64,000 bases of DNA from Enterobacteriaceae endosymbiont of Macroplea appendiculata. GTDB taxonomy: Bacteria; Pseudomonadota; Gammaproteobacteria; Enterobacterales; Enterobacteriaceae. The position numbers and the translations under genes were made by a program. The notes beneath the pieces were generated by a model. That model was not told the DNA's origin, made no database searches, and was given only the letters and a program-made list of their open reading frames with translations. The stretch is from assembly GCF_012571605.1 (NCBI RefSeq), contig NZ_CP046220.1, forward strand, positions 402,350 to 466,349, in the 5' to 3' direction. Each line of letters starts with the position of its first letter. Positions within the stretch are counted from its first letter, which is position 1. Shown here piece after piece: positions 7,815 through 17,870 of this stretch.

Positions 7815-9704
7815 ATGTCTAATTATAAAAGTTTTGATGTAATAGTTATAGGTGGGGGACATGCAGGCGCTGAGGCTGCTATGGCTAGTACACAGATGAA
7901 ACAAAAAACACTACTAGTAACACAAAATATAGATACTATAGGATACATGTCTTGTAATCCTGCTATTGGTGGTATTGGTAAAGGACATTTAGTAAAAGAG
8001 ATAGATGCACTAAATGGAATTATGGGTATAACAATTGATGATGCAGGTATTAATTTTAAAATATTAAATAAAAGTAAAGGTCCTGCTGTTCAAGCAACTC
8101 GTGTACAAGCTGATCGTGAATTATATCGTCGTACTATTAAGTATCATTTAGAACAACAAGAATTATTATTTATAATACAGCAAGAAGTAAAAAATATAAT
8201 TATTAAAAATTATAAAGCACAAGGTATTATTCTTAATAATAATGATTATATTTATGCTAATGCAATAATTTTAACTAATGGTACTTTTTTAAATGGCAAA
8301 ATATATATAGGTTTATATCATACTTTTCAAGGAGGGAGGATGAATGATCATTCTTCTACTAAATTAGCAGATTTCTTAAATACATTACCTTTGAAAAAAA
8401 ACAGATTAAAAACAGGAACACCACCACGTATTAGTACAAAAAATATAGATTTTACCCATATGGATATACAAAAAAGTGATACACCTTTACCATATTTTTC
8501 ATTTTTAAAAAATAAAAATTCATTTCTAAAACAATTACCATGCTACATCACATATACTAATCAACAAACACATAAAATTATTGCTGATAATATTATTCAT
8601 AGTCCTATGTATAATGGGATTATTAATAGTCAAGGGCCAAGATATTGTCCTTCTCTTGAAGATAAAATTATTAAGTTTCCCGATAAACAACAGCATCAAA
8701 TTTTTTTAGAACCAGAAGGATTACATAGTAATGAAATATATCCTAATGGGTTATCTACTAGTTTGCCTTTAAAAATACAATTACTTATTATTAATTCTAT
8801 AAATGGTTTAGAAAATGCATATATTACACGTCCAGGATATGCTGTAGAATATGATTTTTATGATCCGCGAGGATTAAAACCTACTATGGAAAGTAAATAT
8901 ATCAAAGGATTATTTTTAGCAGGACAAATTAATGGTACTACAGGATATGAAGAAGCGGCATCTCAAGGATTATTAGCAGGAATAAATGCTGCATTATTTA
9001 ATAATAATCAAGAATATTGGTATCCTCTCAGACATCAAGCATATATAGGTGTATTAATAGATGATTTATGTACTTTAGGTGTATCAGAACCATATCGTAT
9101 GTTTACTTCAAGAGCAGAACATAGATTAATTTTAAGAGAGGATAATGCAGATATAAGATTAACAGAAATAGGTTATAAATTAGGTTTAGTAGATAATATA
9201 CGTTGGGAAAATTTTAATAATAAATTAGAACAAATAGAAAAAGAAAAACAAATTTTAAAAAATACTTATATTTCTTATAAAGATATTAATATAACAAAAA
9301 AATTAAATTTACTACTACAACATAATTTATATAAAAATATAAATTGTATAGATTTATTAAAAAGGCCGGAAATTCATTATCATGATTTAATTCAATTAAA
9401 TATTTTACAATCACATTTATTAAATACAGACATTATAAAATATATTGAAACAGAAATAAAATATAAAGGTTATATTAAAAGACAACAAGAACATATACAA
9501 AAACAAAAAAAACATGAACATACATTAATACCTACTAATATAAATTATAATCATATAAATGGTTTATGTAATGAAGCAATTGAAAAACTTAATACATATA
9601 GACCTTATACGATAGGACAAGCTTCTAGAATTGCTGGTGTATCTTCTGCTGATATTTCAATATTATTAATATATTTATTAAAAAATAATAAATATATATC
9701 CTAA
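7815..9704 (+). CDS. mnmG: tRNA uridine-5-carboxymethylaminomethyl modification enzyme MnmG (GidA)
   Basis: 629 residues, exactly the E. coli length. MnmG is an FAD protein that works with MnmE to put cmnm5 on U34 of tRNAs reading NNA/NNG codons. The FAD-binding dinucleotide motif [12 protein letters not shown] is at residues 11-22; [19 protein letters not shown], the GTFLNGKI stretch, [10 protein letters not shown] and the second FAD block [21 protein letters not shown] are all present, as is the C-terminal helical domain that binds MnmE ([14 protein letters not shown]). Its partner mnmE is at 43.2-44.6 kb. The usual neighbour rsmG is absent; a large gap follows. Confidence 0.97.
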   Translation: MSNYKSFDVIVIGGGHAGAEAAMASTQMKQKTLLVTQNIDTIGYMSCNPAIGGIGKGHLVKEIDALNGIMGITIDDAGINFKILNKSKGPAVQATRVQADRELYRRTIKYHLEQQELLFIIQQEVKNIIIKNYKAQGIILNNNDYIYANAIILTNGTFLNGKIYIGLYHTFQGGRMNDHSSTKLADFLNTLPLKKNRLKTGTPPRISTKNIDFTHMDIQKSDTPLPYFSFLKNKNSFLKQLPCYITYTNQQTHKIIADNIIHSPMYNGIINSQGPRYCPSLEDKIIKFPDKQQHQIFLEPEGLHSNEIYPNGLSTSLPLKIQLLIINSINGLENAYITRPGYAVEYDFYDPRGLKPTMESKYIKGLFLAGQINGTTGYEEAASQGLLAGINAALFNNNQEYWYPLRHQAYIGVLIDDLCTLGVSEPYRMFTSRAEHRLILREDNADIRLTEIGYKLGLVDNIRWENFNNKLEQIEKEKQILKNTYISYKDINITKKLNLLLQHNLYKNINCIDLLKRPEIHYHDLIQLNILQSHLLNTDIIKYIETEIKYKGYIKRQQEHIQKQKKHEHTLIPTNINYNHINGLCNEAIEKLNTYRPYTIGQASRIAGVSSADISILLIYLLKNNKYIS

Positions 9705-9801
9705 AAAATAAAGAATTTTTATGTGTTGATATTAAATATCAATTGTTTAAAAAAATATCTTGCAAACAATAATATTTTTATATTTATTTTACATAAAAAA
9801 A

Positions 9802-9828
9802 TAAGTTTGTAAATTATTTACAAACTTA
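9802..9828. terminator. 12-bp stem-loop after mnmG
   Basis: Perfect 12-bp arms (TAAGTTTGTAAA / TTTACAAACTTA) with a 3-base loop. On the minus strand the stem is followed by a run of seven T (opposite 9795-9801), the form of an intrinsic terminator, yet no minus-strand gene lies to the right until 13.8 kb. On the plus strand there is no U-tract. It could be an mnmG 3' end structure or a relic. Confidence 0.45.
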
Positions 9829-10255
9829 AATTATAACTTAAATAATTTTTACAAATTATGTACGAGTTCATTAATAATCATGTTATAACTTATTTAAAAT
9901 AATAATTTCAGTACATAGTTACATAAAAGATCATAATACAAAACATTTTTAGCATATTATTTATTTTATTTATAAAAATAAAATATTTTTTACATATAAA
10001 TAAAATTTTATTTAATATGTTATAAACAATATTTATTTTTTAAATACTATTTAAATTTTAATTAATAAAAATATATTTATTAAATAACTTATTATTTAAT
10101 ATTTTTTTATAGTAATATTTTTGATAAATTACTATTTCTTTATTACGAAGAATATAACTGTATTACTATTACTAATTATATTAGTACTTAATTAGTAAAT
10201 TATATATGTAATGTAACAAAATTAGTGACTATAATTTTTGAGTATAGTATATACA

Positions 10256-10277
10256 TAACAAAAATATATTTTTGTTA
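10256..10277. promoter_or_regulatory. 22-bp palindrome in the nrdAB upstream region
   Basis: TAACAAAAATA followed by its exact complement, 66 bp before the nrdA ATG. It loosely resembles NrdR boxes (paired AT-rich palindromes before ribonucleotide reductase genes), but the flanking CAC/GTG of the consensus is missing. A half-similar element (TAACAAAAATATTATTTTAA) follows at 10301. Function is inferred from position only. Confidence 0.3.
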
Positions 10278-10343
10278 ATAAAAATTTTTCATGTTTTATA
10301 TAACAAAAATATTATTTTAATAAATTTGATATAGGTATTTCAT

Positions 10344-12632
10344 ATGCATAATAAGATATATGTAATTAAAAAAAATAATCGTCCAGAAATTTTTAATTGG
10401 AATAAAATATATATAACATTATCTCGTGCCATGGTAGGTTTAACAAACATATCTATAGATAAAATTAAAAAACAATTTTTTTTACATTTTTATAATAATA
10501 TGCATAGTACAATTATACAAGAAACTTTAATAAAAATTACAGCAGATTTTATTACAGAAAAAAATCCTGATTTTCAATATATGGCTGCAAGATTAAATAT
10601 TTTCAATTTAAGGAAAAAAGCATATGGAAAATTTTTACCTCCTAAATTATATCAACATGTTAAATATATGGTTGATTTACATAAATATGATCCTATGTTA
10701 TTAAAATATTTTTCTAAAAAAGAATTTCAATATATGGATGATAATATTATCCAACATGATCGTGATATGTTATTTACATATGTAGCAGTAAAACAATTAG
10801 AAAGTAAATATTTAGTACAAAATAGAATTACAGGAAAAATATATGAGAGTGCACAATTTCTTTATATATTAATTTCTGCATGTTTATTTGCTGAATATCA
10901 TACTAATATAAGAATGGAATATATAAAAAATTTTTATCATGCTATTTCAACATTTAAAATTTCTTTACCTACTCCCATTATGTCTGGTGTACGCACATTA
11001 ACTAAACAATTTAGTTCTTGTATTTTAATTGAATGTGGTGATAGTATTGATTCTATTAATGCTACTACAAGCACTATTTTAAAATATGTTTCACAAAAAG
11101 CAGGTATTGGTATTAATGCTGGTCGTATTCGTGCTGTCGGTAGTCCCATTAGAAATGGTGAAGCTTTTCATACTGGATGTATCCCATTTTATAAACATTT
11201 TCAAACTGCTATTAAATCCTGTTCACAAGGTGGGGTTAGAGGAGGAGCGGGAACATTATTTTATCCATTATGGCATTATGAAATTAATAATTTACTAGTT
11301 TTAAAAAATAACAAAGGTATAGAAGATAATAGAATTAGACATCTTGATTATGGTGTGCAAATTAATAAACTATTATATCAACGTTTAATTAACGGTATTG
11401 ATATTACATTATTTAGTCCTTCAGATGTACCTGGATTATATGAAGCTTTTTTTACAGATCAAGAAAAATTTTCATTTTTATATCATTTTTATGAAAATAA
11501 TAATAATATTAGAAAAAAAAGTGTTAATGCAACTAATTTATTTTCTTTAATGATGCGTGAAAGAACTTATACTGGAAGAATTTACATACAAAATGTAGAT
11601 CATTGTAATTATCATTCTGCATTTAATGCTACAATAGCTCCAATCAAACAATCTAATTTATGTTTAGAAGTAACTTTACCTACAACAACACTAAATGATA
11701 TTAATGATCCTAATGGTGAAATTGGTATATGTACATTAGCTGCATTTAATTTAGGAATGATAAAACAACTAAAAGAATTAAAATATTTATCTGATTTATT
11801 AGTAAGAGCTTTAAATAATTTACTTGATTATCAAGAATATTTGATAAAAGCAACAGAAAAATCAGCTTTAGGACGTAGATCTTTAGGTATTGGAGTAATT
11901 AATTTTGCATATTATTTAGCTAAAAATAATGTTCGTTATTCTGATAATAGCGCTAATAATTTAACTCATAAAACTTTTGAAGCAATACAATATTATCTAT
12001 TATGTGCATCTAATCATTTAGCTAAAGAAGAAGGGGCATGTCCATTATTTAAAGAAACTAATTATTATAATGGAATATTACCTATTGATACTTATAAGAA
12101 AGATGTGGATGAATTACATTCAGAACCATTGCATTATCCATGGGAAAAATTAAGAAAAAAAATTATTAAATATGGTTTACGTAATTCCACATTAACTGCA
12201 TTAATGCCATCTGAAACTTCCTCGCAAATATCTAATGCAACTAACGGTATTGAGCCTCCTAGAGGTTTAATTAGTATTAAGACATCAAAACATGGTACTT
12301 ACAAACAAGTAGTCCCTGAATATCATTTATTAAAAAATAAATATGAATTAATTTGGGATATGCCTAATAATTATGGATATCTAAATCTTATTAGTTTAAT
12401 GCAAAAGTTTATTGATCAATCTATTTCAACTAATTTAAATTATGATCCTAAACGTTTTAAAAATAATAAAATTACTATGCAACAACTTTTAAAAGACATA
12501 TTAATAGCTTATAAATTAGGTATAAAAACTTTATATTATCAAAATACTAGAGATGGGGCAAAAGATGTACAAAATAAAGATATTATATTAGAAAATAATC
12601 ATCATTGTATTAATGATACATGTATTATGTAA
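10344..12632 (+). CDS. nrdA: Ribonucleoside-diphosphate reductase 1, alpha subunit
   Basis: 762 residues (E. coli 761). Class Ia large subunit that reduces NDPs to dNDPs using the radical generated in NrdB. An N-terminal ATP-cone precedes the catalytic barrel. The redox cysteine in FSSCILIECGDS, the NLCLE active-site motif near residue 440 and ICTLAAFNLG (second redox cysteine) are intact, as are the radical-transfer tyrosines in TLYYQNTRDG. The C-terminal cysteine pair that passes electrons from thioredoxin is C755/C760 (CINDTC). trxB is at 56.8 kb. TAGGT lies just before the ATG. nrdB follows after 42 bp. No nrdI/nrdH or ferredoxin yfaE neighbour. Confidence 0.98.
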   Translation: MHNKIYVIKKNNRPEIFNWNKIYITLSRAMVGLTNISIDKIKKQFFLHFYNNMHSTIIQETLIKITADFITEKNPDFQYMAARLNIFNLRKKAYGKFLPPKLYQHVKYMVDLHKYDPMLLKYFSKKEFQYMDDNIIQHDRDMLFTYVAVKQLESKYLVQNRITGKIYESAQFLYILISACLFAEYHTNIRMEYIKNFYHAISTFKISLPTPIMSGVRTLTKQFSSCILIECGDSIDSINATTSTILKYVSQKAGIGINAGRIRAVGSPIRNGEAFHTGCIPFYKHFQTAIKSCSQGGVRGGAGTLFYPLWHYEINNLLVLKNNKGIEDNRIRHLDYGVQINKLLYQRLINGIDITLFSPSDVPGLYEAFFTDQEKFSFLYHFYENNNNIRKKSVNATNLFSLMMRERTYTGRIYIQNVDHCNYHSAFNATIAPIKQSNLCLEVTLPTTTLNDINDPNGEIGICTLAAFNLGMIKQLKELKYLSDLLVRALNNLLDYQEYLIKATEKSALGRRSLGIGVINFAYYLAKNNVRYSDNSANNLTHKTFEAIQYYLLCASNHLAKEEGACPLFKETNYYNGILPIDTYKKDVDELHSEPLHYPWEKLRKKIIKYGLRNSTLTALMPSETSSQISNATNGIEPPRGLISIKTSKHGTYKQVVPEYHLLKNKYELIWDMPNNYGYLNLISLMQKFIDQSISTNLNYDPKRFKNNKITMQQLLKDILIAYKLGIKTLYYQNTRDGAKDVQNKDIILENNHHCINDTCIM

Positions 12633-12674
12633 TATAAAGAAATATTTTACTATTAAACCTTTTTGGATATAATT

Positions 12675-13805
12675 ATGAGCTATACCACTTTTTCTAATAA
12701 AAAAAATAATCAATTAAACGAACCTATGTTTTTTGGACAAACAGTAAATATAGCACGTTATGATCAACAAAAACATTATATTTTTGAAAAATTAATTGAA
12801 AAACAATTAAGTTTTTTTTGGAGACCTGAAGAAATAGATATTTCTTATGATAAGATACATTATTCTAATTTACCTTCACATGAAAAACATATATTTATTA
12901 GTAATTTAAAATATCAAACATTATTAGATTCCATACAAGGTAGAAGTCCTAATATAGCATTATTGCCTTTGGTTTCTATACCTGAATTAGAAACATGGAT
13001 AGAAACATGGTCATTTTTTGAAACTATACATTCTAGATCTTACACACATATTATTAGAAATATTATTAATGAACCATCATTAATATTTGATGATATTATA
13101 ACAAATAAAAATATTATCTTACGCGCACAAGATATAATTAAATATTATGATGAATTAATAAATTCAACTTATTATTGGCATATGTTAGGAGAAGGTGTGC
13201 ATTATATAAACAATAAAAAAATTATTATAGATTTATATCATTTAAAAAAAAAATTATATTTATGTTTAATGAATATTAATATTTTAGAAGCAATTAGATT
13301 TTATGTTAGTTTTGCATGTTCTTTTGCTTTTGCCGAACAAAAATTAATGGAAGGTAATGCTAAAATTATTCGATTAATTGCACGTGATGAATATTTACAT
13401 TTATTAGGAACGCAATATATTTTAAATATTATGCATAAAGGTTTAGAAGATAAAGACATGATACATATCACAAAAAAATGCCAAAAACAATGTTATCATT
13501 TATTTTTAAATGCCGTAAAACAAGAACAAGAATGGGCACAATATTTATTTCAAGATCATTCAATAATTGGATTAAATAAAAATATATTATGTCAATATAT
13601 TGAATATATTACTAATATTAGAATGAAAAATATTGGATTAGGAACACCGTTTAATATATCAAAAAATCCTATTCCATGGATTAATTCATGGTTAATATCA
13701 GATAATGTACAAATGGCTCCTCAGGAAGTAGAAGTTAGCTCATATTTAACAGGACAAATTGATGCTACTGTAAAAATTAAAGATTTCCAAAATTTTAAAT
13801 TATAA
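12675..13805 (+). CDS. nrdB: Ribonucleoside-diphosphate reductase 1, beta subunit
   Basis: 376 residues, same as E. coli. It carries the diiron centre and tyrosyl radical; the radical tyrosine sits in [11 protein letters not shown], iron ligands in [15 protein letters not shown] and ARDEYLHL. The start is the ATG at 12675 ([10 protein letters not shown], equivalent to MAYTTFSQTK); an in-frame TTG four codons earlier (12663) is not needed. The C terminus ([16 protein letters not shown]) keeps the tail that docks on NrdA. It ends in a hairpin shared with the convergent ydgI-like gene. Confidence 0.98.
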   Translation: MSYTTFSNKKNNQLNEPMFFGQTVNIARYDQQKHYIFEKLIEKQLSFFWRPEEIDISYDKIHYSNLPSHEKHIFISNLKYQTLLDSIQGRSPNIALLPLVSIPELETWIETWSFFETIHSRSYTHIIRNIINEPSLIFDDIITNKNIILRAQDIIKYYDELINSTYYWHMLGEGVHYINNKKIIIDLYHLKKKLYLCLMNINILEAIRFYVSFACSFAFAEQKLMEGNAKIIRLIARDEYLHLLGTQYILNIMHKGLEDKDMIHITKKCQKQCYHLFLNAVKQEQEWAQYLFQDHSIIGLNKNILCQYIEYITNIRMKNIGLGTPFNISKNPIPWINSWLISDNVQMAPQEVEVSSYLTGQIDATVKIKDFQNFKL

Positions 13806-13812
13806 ATAATTT

Positions 13813-13841
13813 TGACTGTTATATGTTATAAATAACAGTCA
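13813..13841. terminator. Hairpin between convergent nrdB and antiporter gene
   Basis: A 10-bp perfect stem (TGACTGTTAT / ATAACAGTCA) with a 9-base loop lies eight bases after the nrdB stop and just before the stop of the minus-strand gene. The arms contain G/C pairs, unlike most chance stems here. Probably a bidirectional terminator. Confidence 0.55.
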
Positions 13842-13856
13842 TTGATTATTTCGTAT

Positions 13857-15269
13857 TTATATAACTAAATATATCAAAGAAAGTATAGACCCTAAGAATA
13901 ATATTATAAATAATATTTTTTCTTTATTAGAAAATATAAGCATATTATTATTATACATTTTAGTTATTATTATTAATAATAATCCTGGTAGATATAAGAT
14001 TAATGATAATAATAAATGCGTTATTCCAGAAGCATATAATAACCATAAACCATAAAAACAAGAACCTGTCCCAACAAAAAAATTTTTTATGTTAAAATTC
14101 TTATCTTTTAAAGATATTTTAAATAAATATGCGCCTACTAAAAAATATGGTATTAATATCATCTCAGATGCTAATGTTAGTAAATAATTATAATCTATAT
14201 GCGTTAACCAAATTAATATTAAAAATATTTGCATACTGATATTTGTAAGCCATAATGAATATATTGGTATCTGTTTTTTATTTTGTTGAGCAAGTATTGG
14301 AGGAAACATTTTATGTTGTGCTGCTATTAAAGGTACTTCTGCAGCCATAATAGTCCAACTTAAATAAGCTCCGCATACTGATATAATTAATCCTAATATA
14401 ATGAAAATATAACCTATATCACCAATAAATAATTGCATTAATCCAGCCATGGAAGGATTTCTCATATGTGATAAAGCTGATCTTGGCAATATGCCTAAAG
14501 ATAATACAGTTGTTAATAAATATATACATAAAGCTATTATAATAGCTAGAAATGTCGCTTTTTGTATGTCTTCTTGTTTTTTTGCACGTGAAGACAATAT
14601 AATTGCACCTTCAACACCAATAAACACCCATAAAGTAATTAACATAGTATTTTTAATTTGTGTAATAATGGGTAATGCTAAGTCTAAACCAATTAAATCT
14701 GTAATAAATATCTTATAACGAAATAATATAATTGCAAAAATCATAAAAATACTTAAAGGTAACAGTTTACATATAGTTGTAATTAAATTAATAACAGCAG
14801 CTGTTTGTGTACCCTGTAATAATAAAATGTGTATTAACCATAATAAAATTGATGAACTTAATAGTGCTTGCCAAGTATTACCATTACCAAAAATTATATG
14901 TTTATTATTATCAGTAAAAAAACTTAAAGATGCAAAAACAATTACTAAATAAGAAACATTAGCGATAACTGCACATAACCAATATCCCCAAGCAGAACAA
15001 AAACCTATTAATTCTCCAAAACCATCTCTTGCATAAGAAAAAATTCCTCCCTGTAAATGAGGTTTTAACTTATGTAATAATAACATGGATGTTGCTAAAA
15101 ATAGTATACCTATACCAGTAATTATCCAGCCTATTATTAAAGCTATTGGACTAGCAACATAAGCCATATTTTGTGGTAAACTAAAAATACCAGCACCTAA
15201 CATAGAACTTATTACTAAAGATGTTAATGACATTAAATTTAACTTTTTATTCAAAATAATTCCTTTCAT
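13857..15269 (-). CDS. ydgI: Basic amino acid antiporter, ArcD/YdgI type (APC superfamily)
   Basis: 470 residues, about twelve hydrophobic segments. It matches the E. coli YdgI/ArcD group of arginine/ornithine-type antiporters along its length: SSMLGAGIFSLPQNMA near the N terminus (TM1 with the substrate-binding G-[SA]-G-like turn), GGIFSYARDGFGELIGF, WGYWLCAVIANVSYLV, WVFIGVEGAIILSSRAKK and CGAYLSWTIMAAEVPLIAA. It would exchange cationic amino acids across the inner membrane; exact substrate is not readable. The ATG at 15269 has no ribosome site, whereas AAAGGA lies six bases before an in-frame TTG at 15254, whose product (LNKKLNLMSL...) lines up with the E. coli start, so 15254 may be the true start. 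Possible route for host-symbiont amino acid exchange. Confidence 0.88.
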   Translation of the reverse strand: MKGIILNKKLNLMSLTSLVISSMLGAGIFSLPQNMAYVASPIALIIGWIITGIGILFLATSMLLLHKLKPHLQGGIFSYARDGFGELIGFCSAWGYWLCAVIANVSYLVIVFASLSFFTDNNKHIIFGNGNTWQALLSSSILLWLIHILLLQGTQTAAVINLITTICKLLPLSIFMIFAIILFRYKIFITDLIGLDLALPIITQIKNTMLITLWVFIGVEGAIILSSRAKKQEDIQKATFLAIIIALCIYLLTTVLSLGILPRSALSHMRNPSMAGLMQLFIGDIGYIFIILGLIISVCGAYLSWTIMAAEVPLIAAQHKMFPPILAQQNKKQIPIYSLWLTNISMQIFLILIWLTHIDYNYLLTLASEMILIPYFLVGAYLFKISLKDKNFNIKNFFVGTGSCFYGLWLLYASGITHLLLSLILYLPGLLLIIITKMYNNNMLIFSNKEKILFIILFLGSILSLIYLVI

Positions 15270-15296
15270 ATTTTAGTAAAATAATATTTTTAATAA

Positions 15297-16043
15297 TTAA
15301 ATGGGATTATCTATATCAATAAAATTTATATTAAGTTTATATTTTTTTTGTAACCATTGACCTAACATGATTATTCCTCCCTTTTCGGTAGCATGATGTC
15401 CTGCAGAGATAAAATGTATACCATATTCTTTTGCAATATGTAAATTCATTTCCGAAACTTCTCCTGTAAGAAAAACATCTACACCAAAATATGCAGCTTC
15501 TTCAAAAAATTTTTGGCCCGCACCACTACACCATGCTATAGTTTTAATATTTTTTTTTGCATTAAAATTAAAATGTAATGGAATACGATTTAATTTTTTT
15601 GTGATTTTTTGAATAAAATCATGTATATTCATATGTTTTGTTAAACAACCGTATAATACAAAAGGATTAATATTACCCATAATATTTATATCTAATATTT
15701 TAGATAAATAAAAATTATTACTTATATTTGGATTAATATCTAAAGGTAAATGCCAACTATATAAATTAATATTATTTTTTAGTAACGCATATAATCTATT
15801 TTTTTGCATACCTTTAATCATAAAAGTATTATTTTTCCAAAAAATACCATGATGAACAATAATAGCTTCTACTTGTGATGTAATAGCGATATTTAATAAA
15901 TCTTTACATATACTTACTCCAGTAATAATGTTCTTTATATGTTTTACTCCTTCTACTTGTAACCCATTACATGCATAATCTTGTATATTTGTAAAATTTA
16001 ATTTTTTGTTAATTTTATTTTCTAATTCAATATTATTTATCAT
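15297..16043 (-). CDS. ybgI: Nif3-like dinuclear metal-centre protein YbgI
   Basis: 248 residues (E. coli YbgI 247). The family forms a toroidal hexamer with a two-metal site; its cellular role is not settled (annotated as a GTP cyclohydrolase I type 2 homologue, or hydrolase/repair related). Metal-ligand motifs are visible: VHHGIFW near residue 64, the SWHLPLDIN loop, and GHHATEKGGI near the C terminus with the acidic GEVSEM stretch before it. The start matches the family (MINNIELENKIN). It lies 27 bp upstream of the antiporter on the same strand, so the two may be cotranscribed. Its retention in a reduced genome suggests an essential housekeeping role. Confidence 0.93.
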   Translation of the reverse strand: MINNIELENKINKKLNFTNIQDYACNGLQVEGVKHIKNIITGVSICKDLLNIAITSQVEAIIVHHGIFWKNNTFMIKGMQKNRLYALLKNNINLYSWHLPLDINPNISNNFYLSKILDINIMGNINPFVLYGCLTKHMNIHDFIQKITKKLNRIPLHFNFNAKKNIKTIAWCSGAGQKFFEEAAYFGVDVFLTGEVSEMNLHIAKEYGIHFISAGHHATEKGGIIMLGQWLQKKYKLNINFIDIDNPI

Positions 16044-16227
16044 TTTATTTTTTTAAAATTTCTATATAATGTATTATTTATAAATAGATTGTATATTCAT
16101 AATATAATCTATTAGATGTTATATGTTTTTGTAACATAATAGATAAAAAATAAATAGTACCTTTTTACTTTTATATAAGATATCTATTCTTTTATAACGT
16201 TATTTTTTATATATCATAGGAATTATA

Positions 16228-17607
16228 ATGTTTAAGTTTTTAAGTAAAAAATTATATAAAACATTTTCTAAAATTAAAAATTATGGACGATTAACAGAAA
16301 CTAATATAAAAAATATATTAGATGAAATGTATCAAAATTTATTAGAAGCTGATGTTTCTTTAGTAGTAATACAATATTTTTTAAAAGATATTAAAAAACA
16401 TATTATTGGAAAAAAAATTAATAATAGTTTTACTCCTGGACAAGAATTTTTAAAATTAGTTAAAGAAAGATTAACAGAACTATTAGGATCAGAACAAAAT
16501 AATATTAATTTTGCAACAAAACCACCTGCTGTTATCATGTTTACAGGATTACAAGGAACTGGGAAAACAACTAGTACAATAAAACTAGCATATTTTTTGA
16601 AAAAAAAATATAATAAAAAAGTTATAGTAACATCATTAGATATTTATAGACCTGCAGCTTTAGAACAATTAAAAATTTTAGCAGAAAAAATTAAAATTGA
16701 TTTTTATCAAATAAAACAGCATACTGATATAATACAAATCAGTAAATCAGTTTTACAACATGCTAAAATTTATTTATACGATATATTAATTGTAGATACA
16801 GCTGGAAGATTACATATTAATAATATTATGATGGAAGAGATAAAAAATATATATAATATTTTGAAACCTATAGAAAATTTATTTATTGTAGATTCTATGT
16901 TAGGACAAGATGCTATTATAAGCGCAAAAACATTTAATAATATTATACCTATTACAGGAATTTTTTTAACTAAAGTAGATAGTGACGCAAGAGGCGGAGC
17001 AGTATTATCAGTAAAATATATAATTAAAAAACCAATTAAATTTATAGGTAATGGAGAAAAAATTAATCAAATAGAAATTTTTCATGCAGAAACAATGGCA
17101 CGAAAAATATTAGGTATGCGTAAAGAACTTCTTAATATTGATGAAATACAAAAAAAAATAGATTCTATAAAAAAACAACATTTGATAAAAAATTTCAATA
17201 CAAAAAAAACATTAAGTTTATATGACTTTTTAATACAATTAGAACAAATTAAAAAATTCGGTAGCAATAATATTATGAATATTTTTCATAAACTTAATAT
17301 TAATCAACAACAATATATCAATAATCCGATTATGAATATTATTCATGTTAAACAAGAAACAATAAATAATCTTAGAAATATTATTAATTCTATGACTAAA
17401 TTAGAACAAAATAATATAGACATTTTAAATTTTTCTCGTAAAAAAAGAATATCTTTAGGAGCAGGTGTTGCTTTAAATACCATTAATACAATACTTAAAC
17501 AATATTATCAAGTAAAAATATTAACTAAAAAAATTAAAAATAATAATAAAATAAAAAGTATGTTAAACAATATGACTAACTTTTTAAATAGAAAACATAA
17601 AAAATAA
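16228..17607 (+). CDS. ffh: Signal recognition particle GTPase Ffh
   Basis: 459 residues (E. coli 453). Ffh binds signal sequences and 4.5S RNA and targets inner-membrane proteins to SecYEG through FtsY. The helical N domain (1-95) is followed by the G domain: G1 GLQGTGKTT at 107-115, DTAGR, and TKVDSDARGG. The C-terminal M domain starts near residue 295 and keeps the RNA-binding SRKKRISLGAG block, but contains only about five methionines compared with some twenty in E. coli, and the finger loop is shortened. Head of the cluster with rpsP (15-bp gap), as in enterics. AGGA lies 8 bases before the ATG. Confidence 0.97.
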   Translation: MFKFLSKKLYKTFSKIKNYGRLTETNIKNILDEMYQNLLEADVSLVVIQYFLKDIKKHIIGKKINNSFTPGQEFLKLVKERLTELLGSEQNNINFATKPPAVIMFTGLQGTGKTTSTIKLAYFLKKKYNKKVIVTSLDIYRPAALEQLKILAEKIKIDFYQIKQHTDIIQISKSVLQHAKIYLYDILIVDTAGRLHINNIMMEEIKNIYNILKPIENLFIVDSMLGQDAIISAKTFNNIIPITGIFLTKVDSDARGGAVLSVKYIIKKPIKFIGNGEKINQIEIFHAETMARKILGMRKELLNIDEIQKKIDSIKKQHLIKNFNTKKTLSLYDFLIQLEQIKKFGSNNIMNIFHKLNINQQQYINNPIMNIIHVKQETINNLRNIINSMTKLEQNNIDILNFSRKKRISLGAGVALNTINTILKQYYQVKILTKKIKNNNKIKSMLNNMTNFLNRKHKK

Positions 17608-17621
17608 GGTATAGTAATATT

Positions 17622-17852
17622 ATGTTAAAAATCCGTTTATCACGACAAGGTGTTAAAAAAAAACCCTGTTATAAAATTATTGTTGCAAACAGTAAAAAAG
17701 CTAGAGATGGTCGTTTTATAGAAAAAATAGGTTTTTATCAACCTTTTAATATTCAAAATAATATATTAATAAATACAAAAAGAATAAAATATTGGGTTTC
17801 ACATGGTGCCATACTTTCTAAAAAAGTAAAATTTTTATTAAAATTAAAATAA
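17622..17852 (+). CDS. rpsP: 30S ribosomal protein S16
   Basis: 76 residues (E. coli 82). Signature MLKIRLSRQGVKKKPCYKI at the N terminus and ARDGRFIEKIGFYQP in the middle are unmistakable; the C-terminal tail is cut by about six residues. First gene of the rpsP-rimM-trmD-rplS operon, 15 bp after ffh and 18 bp before rimM, so the entire run is probably one transcript. Confidence 0.97.
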   Translation: MLKIRLSRQGVKKKPCYKIIVANSKKARDGRFIEKIGFYQPFNIQNNILINTKRIKYWVSHGAILSKKVKFLLKLK

Positions 17853-17870
17853 TTTTTTATATAATATAAA

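Larger units (their letters stand above)
9705..10343. other. 639-bp intergenic region between mnmG and nrdA
   Basis: The longest gene-free stretch in the window. No tRNA, no ORF of note and no remnant of rsmG or the atp operon. It holds a 12-bp stem-loop (9802-9828), a weaker 7-bp hairpin close after mnmG (near 9725-9741), a repeated decamer TTATAACTTA (9831 and 9883), and, near nrdA, three copies of TAACAAAA (10214, 10256, 10301), the middle one inside a 22-bp perfect palindrome. The right part presumably carries the nrdAB promoter. No DnaA-box consensus is present. Confidence 0.7.

Noticed and set aside
9814-9822. TTATTTACA, a partial DnaA-box match
   Set aside because: Two mismatches to TTATCCACA in very AT-rich DNA and part of a hairpin; not evidence for an origin.
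12663-12674. TTG start for nrdB
   Set aside because: ATG at 12675 gives the conserved N terminus.
14449-14718. Plus-strand open frame of 89 codons within the antiporter gene
   Set aside because: Antisense shadow of a conserved membrane protein gene.
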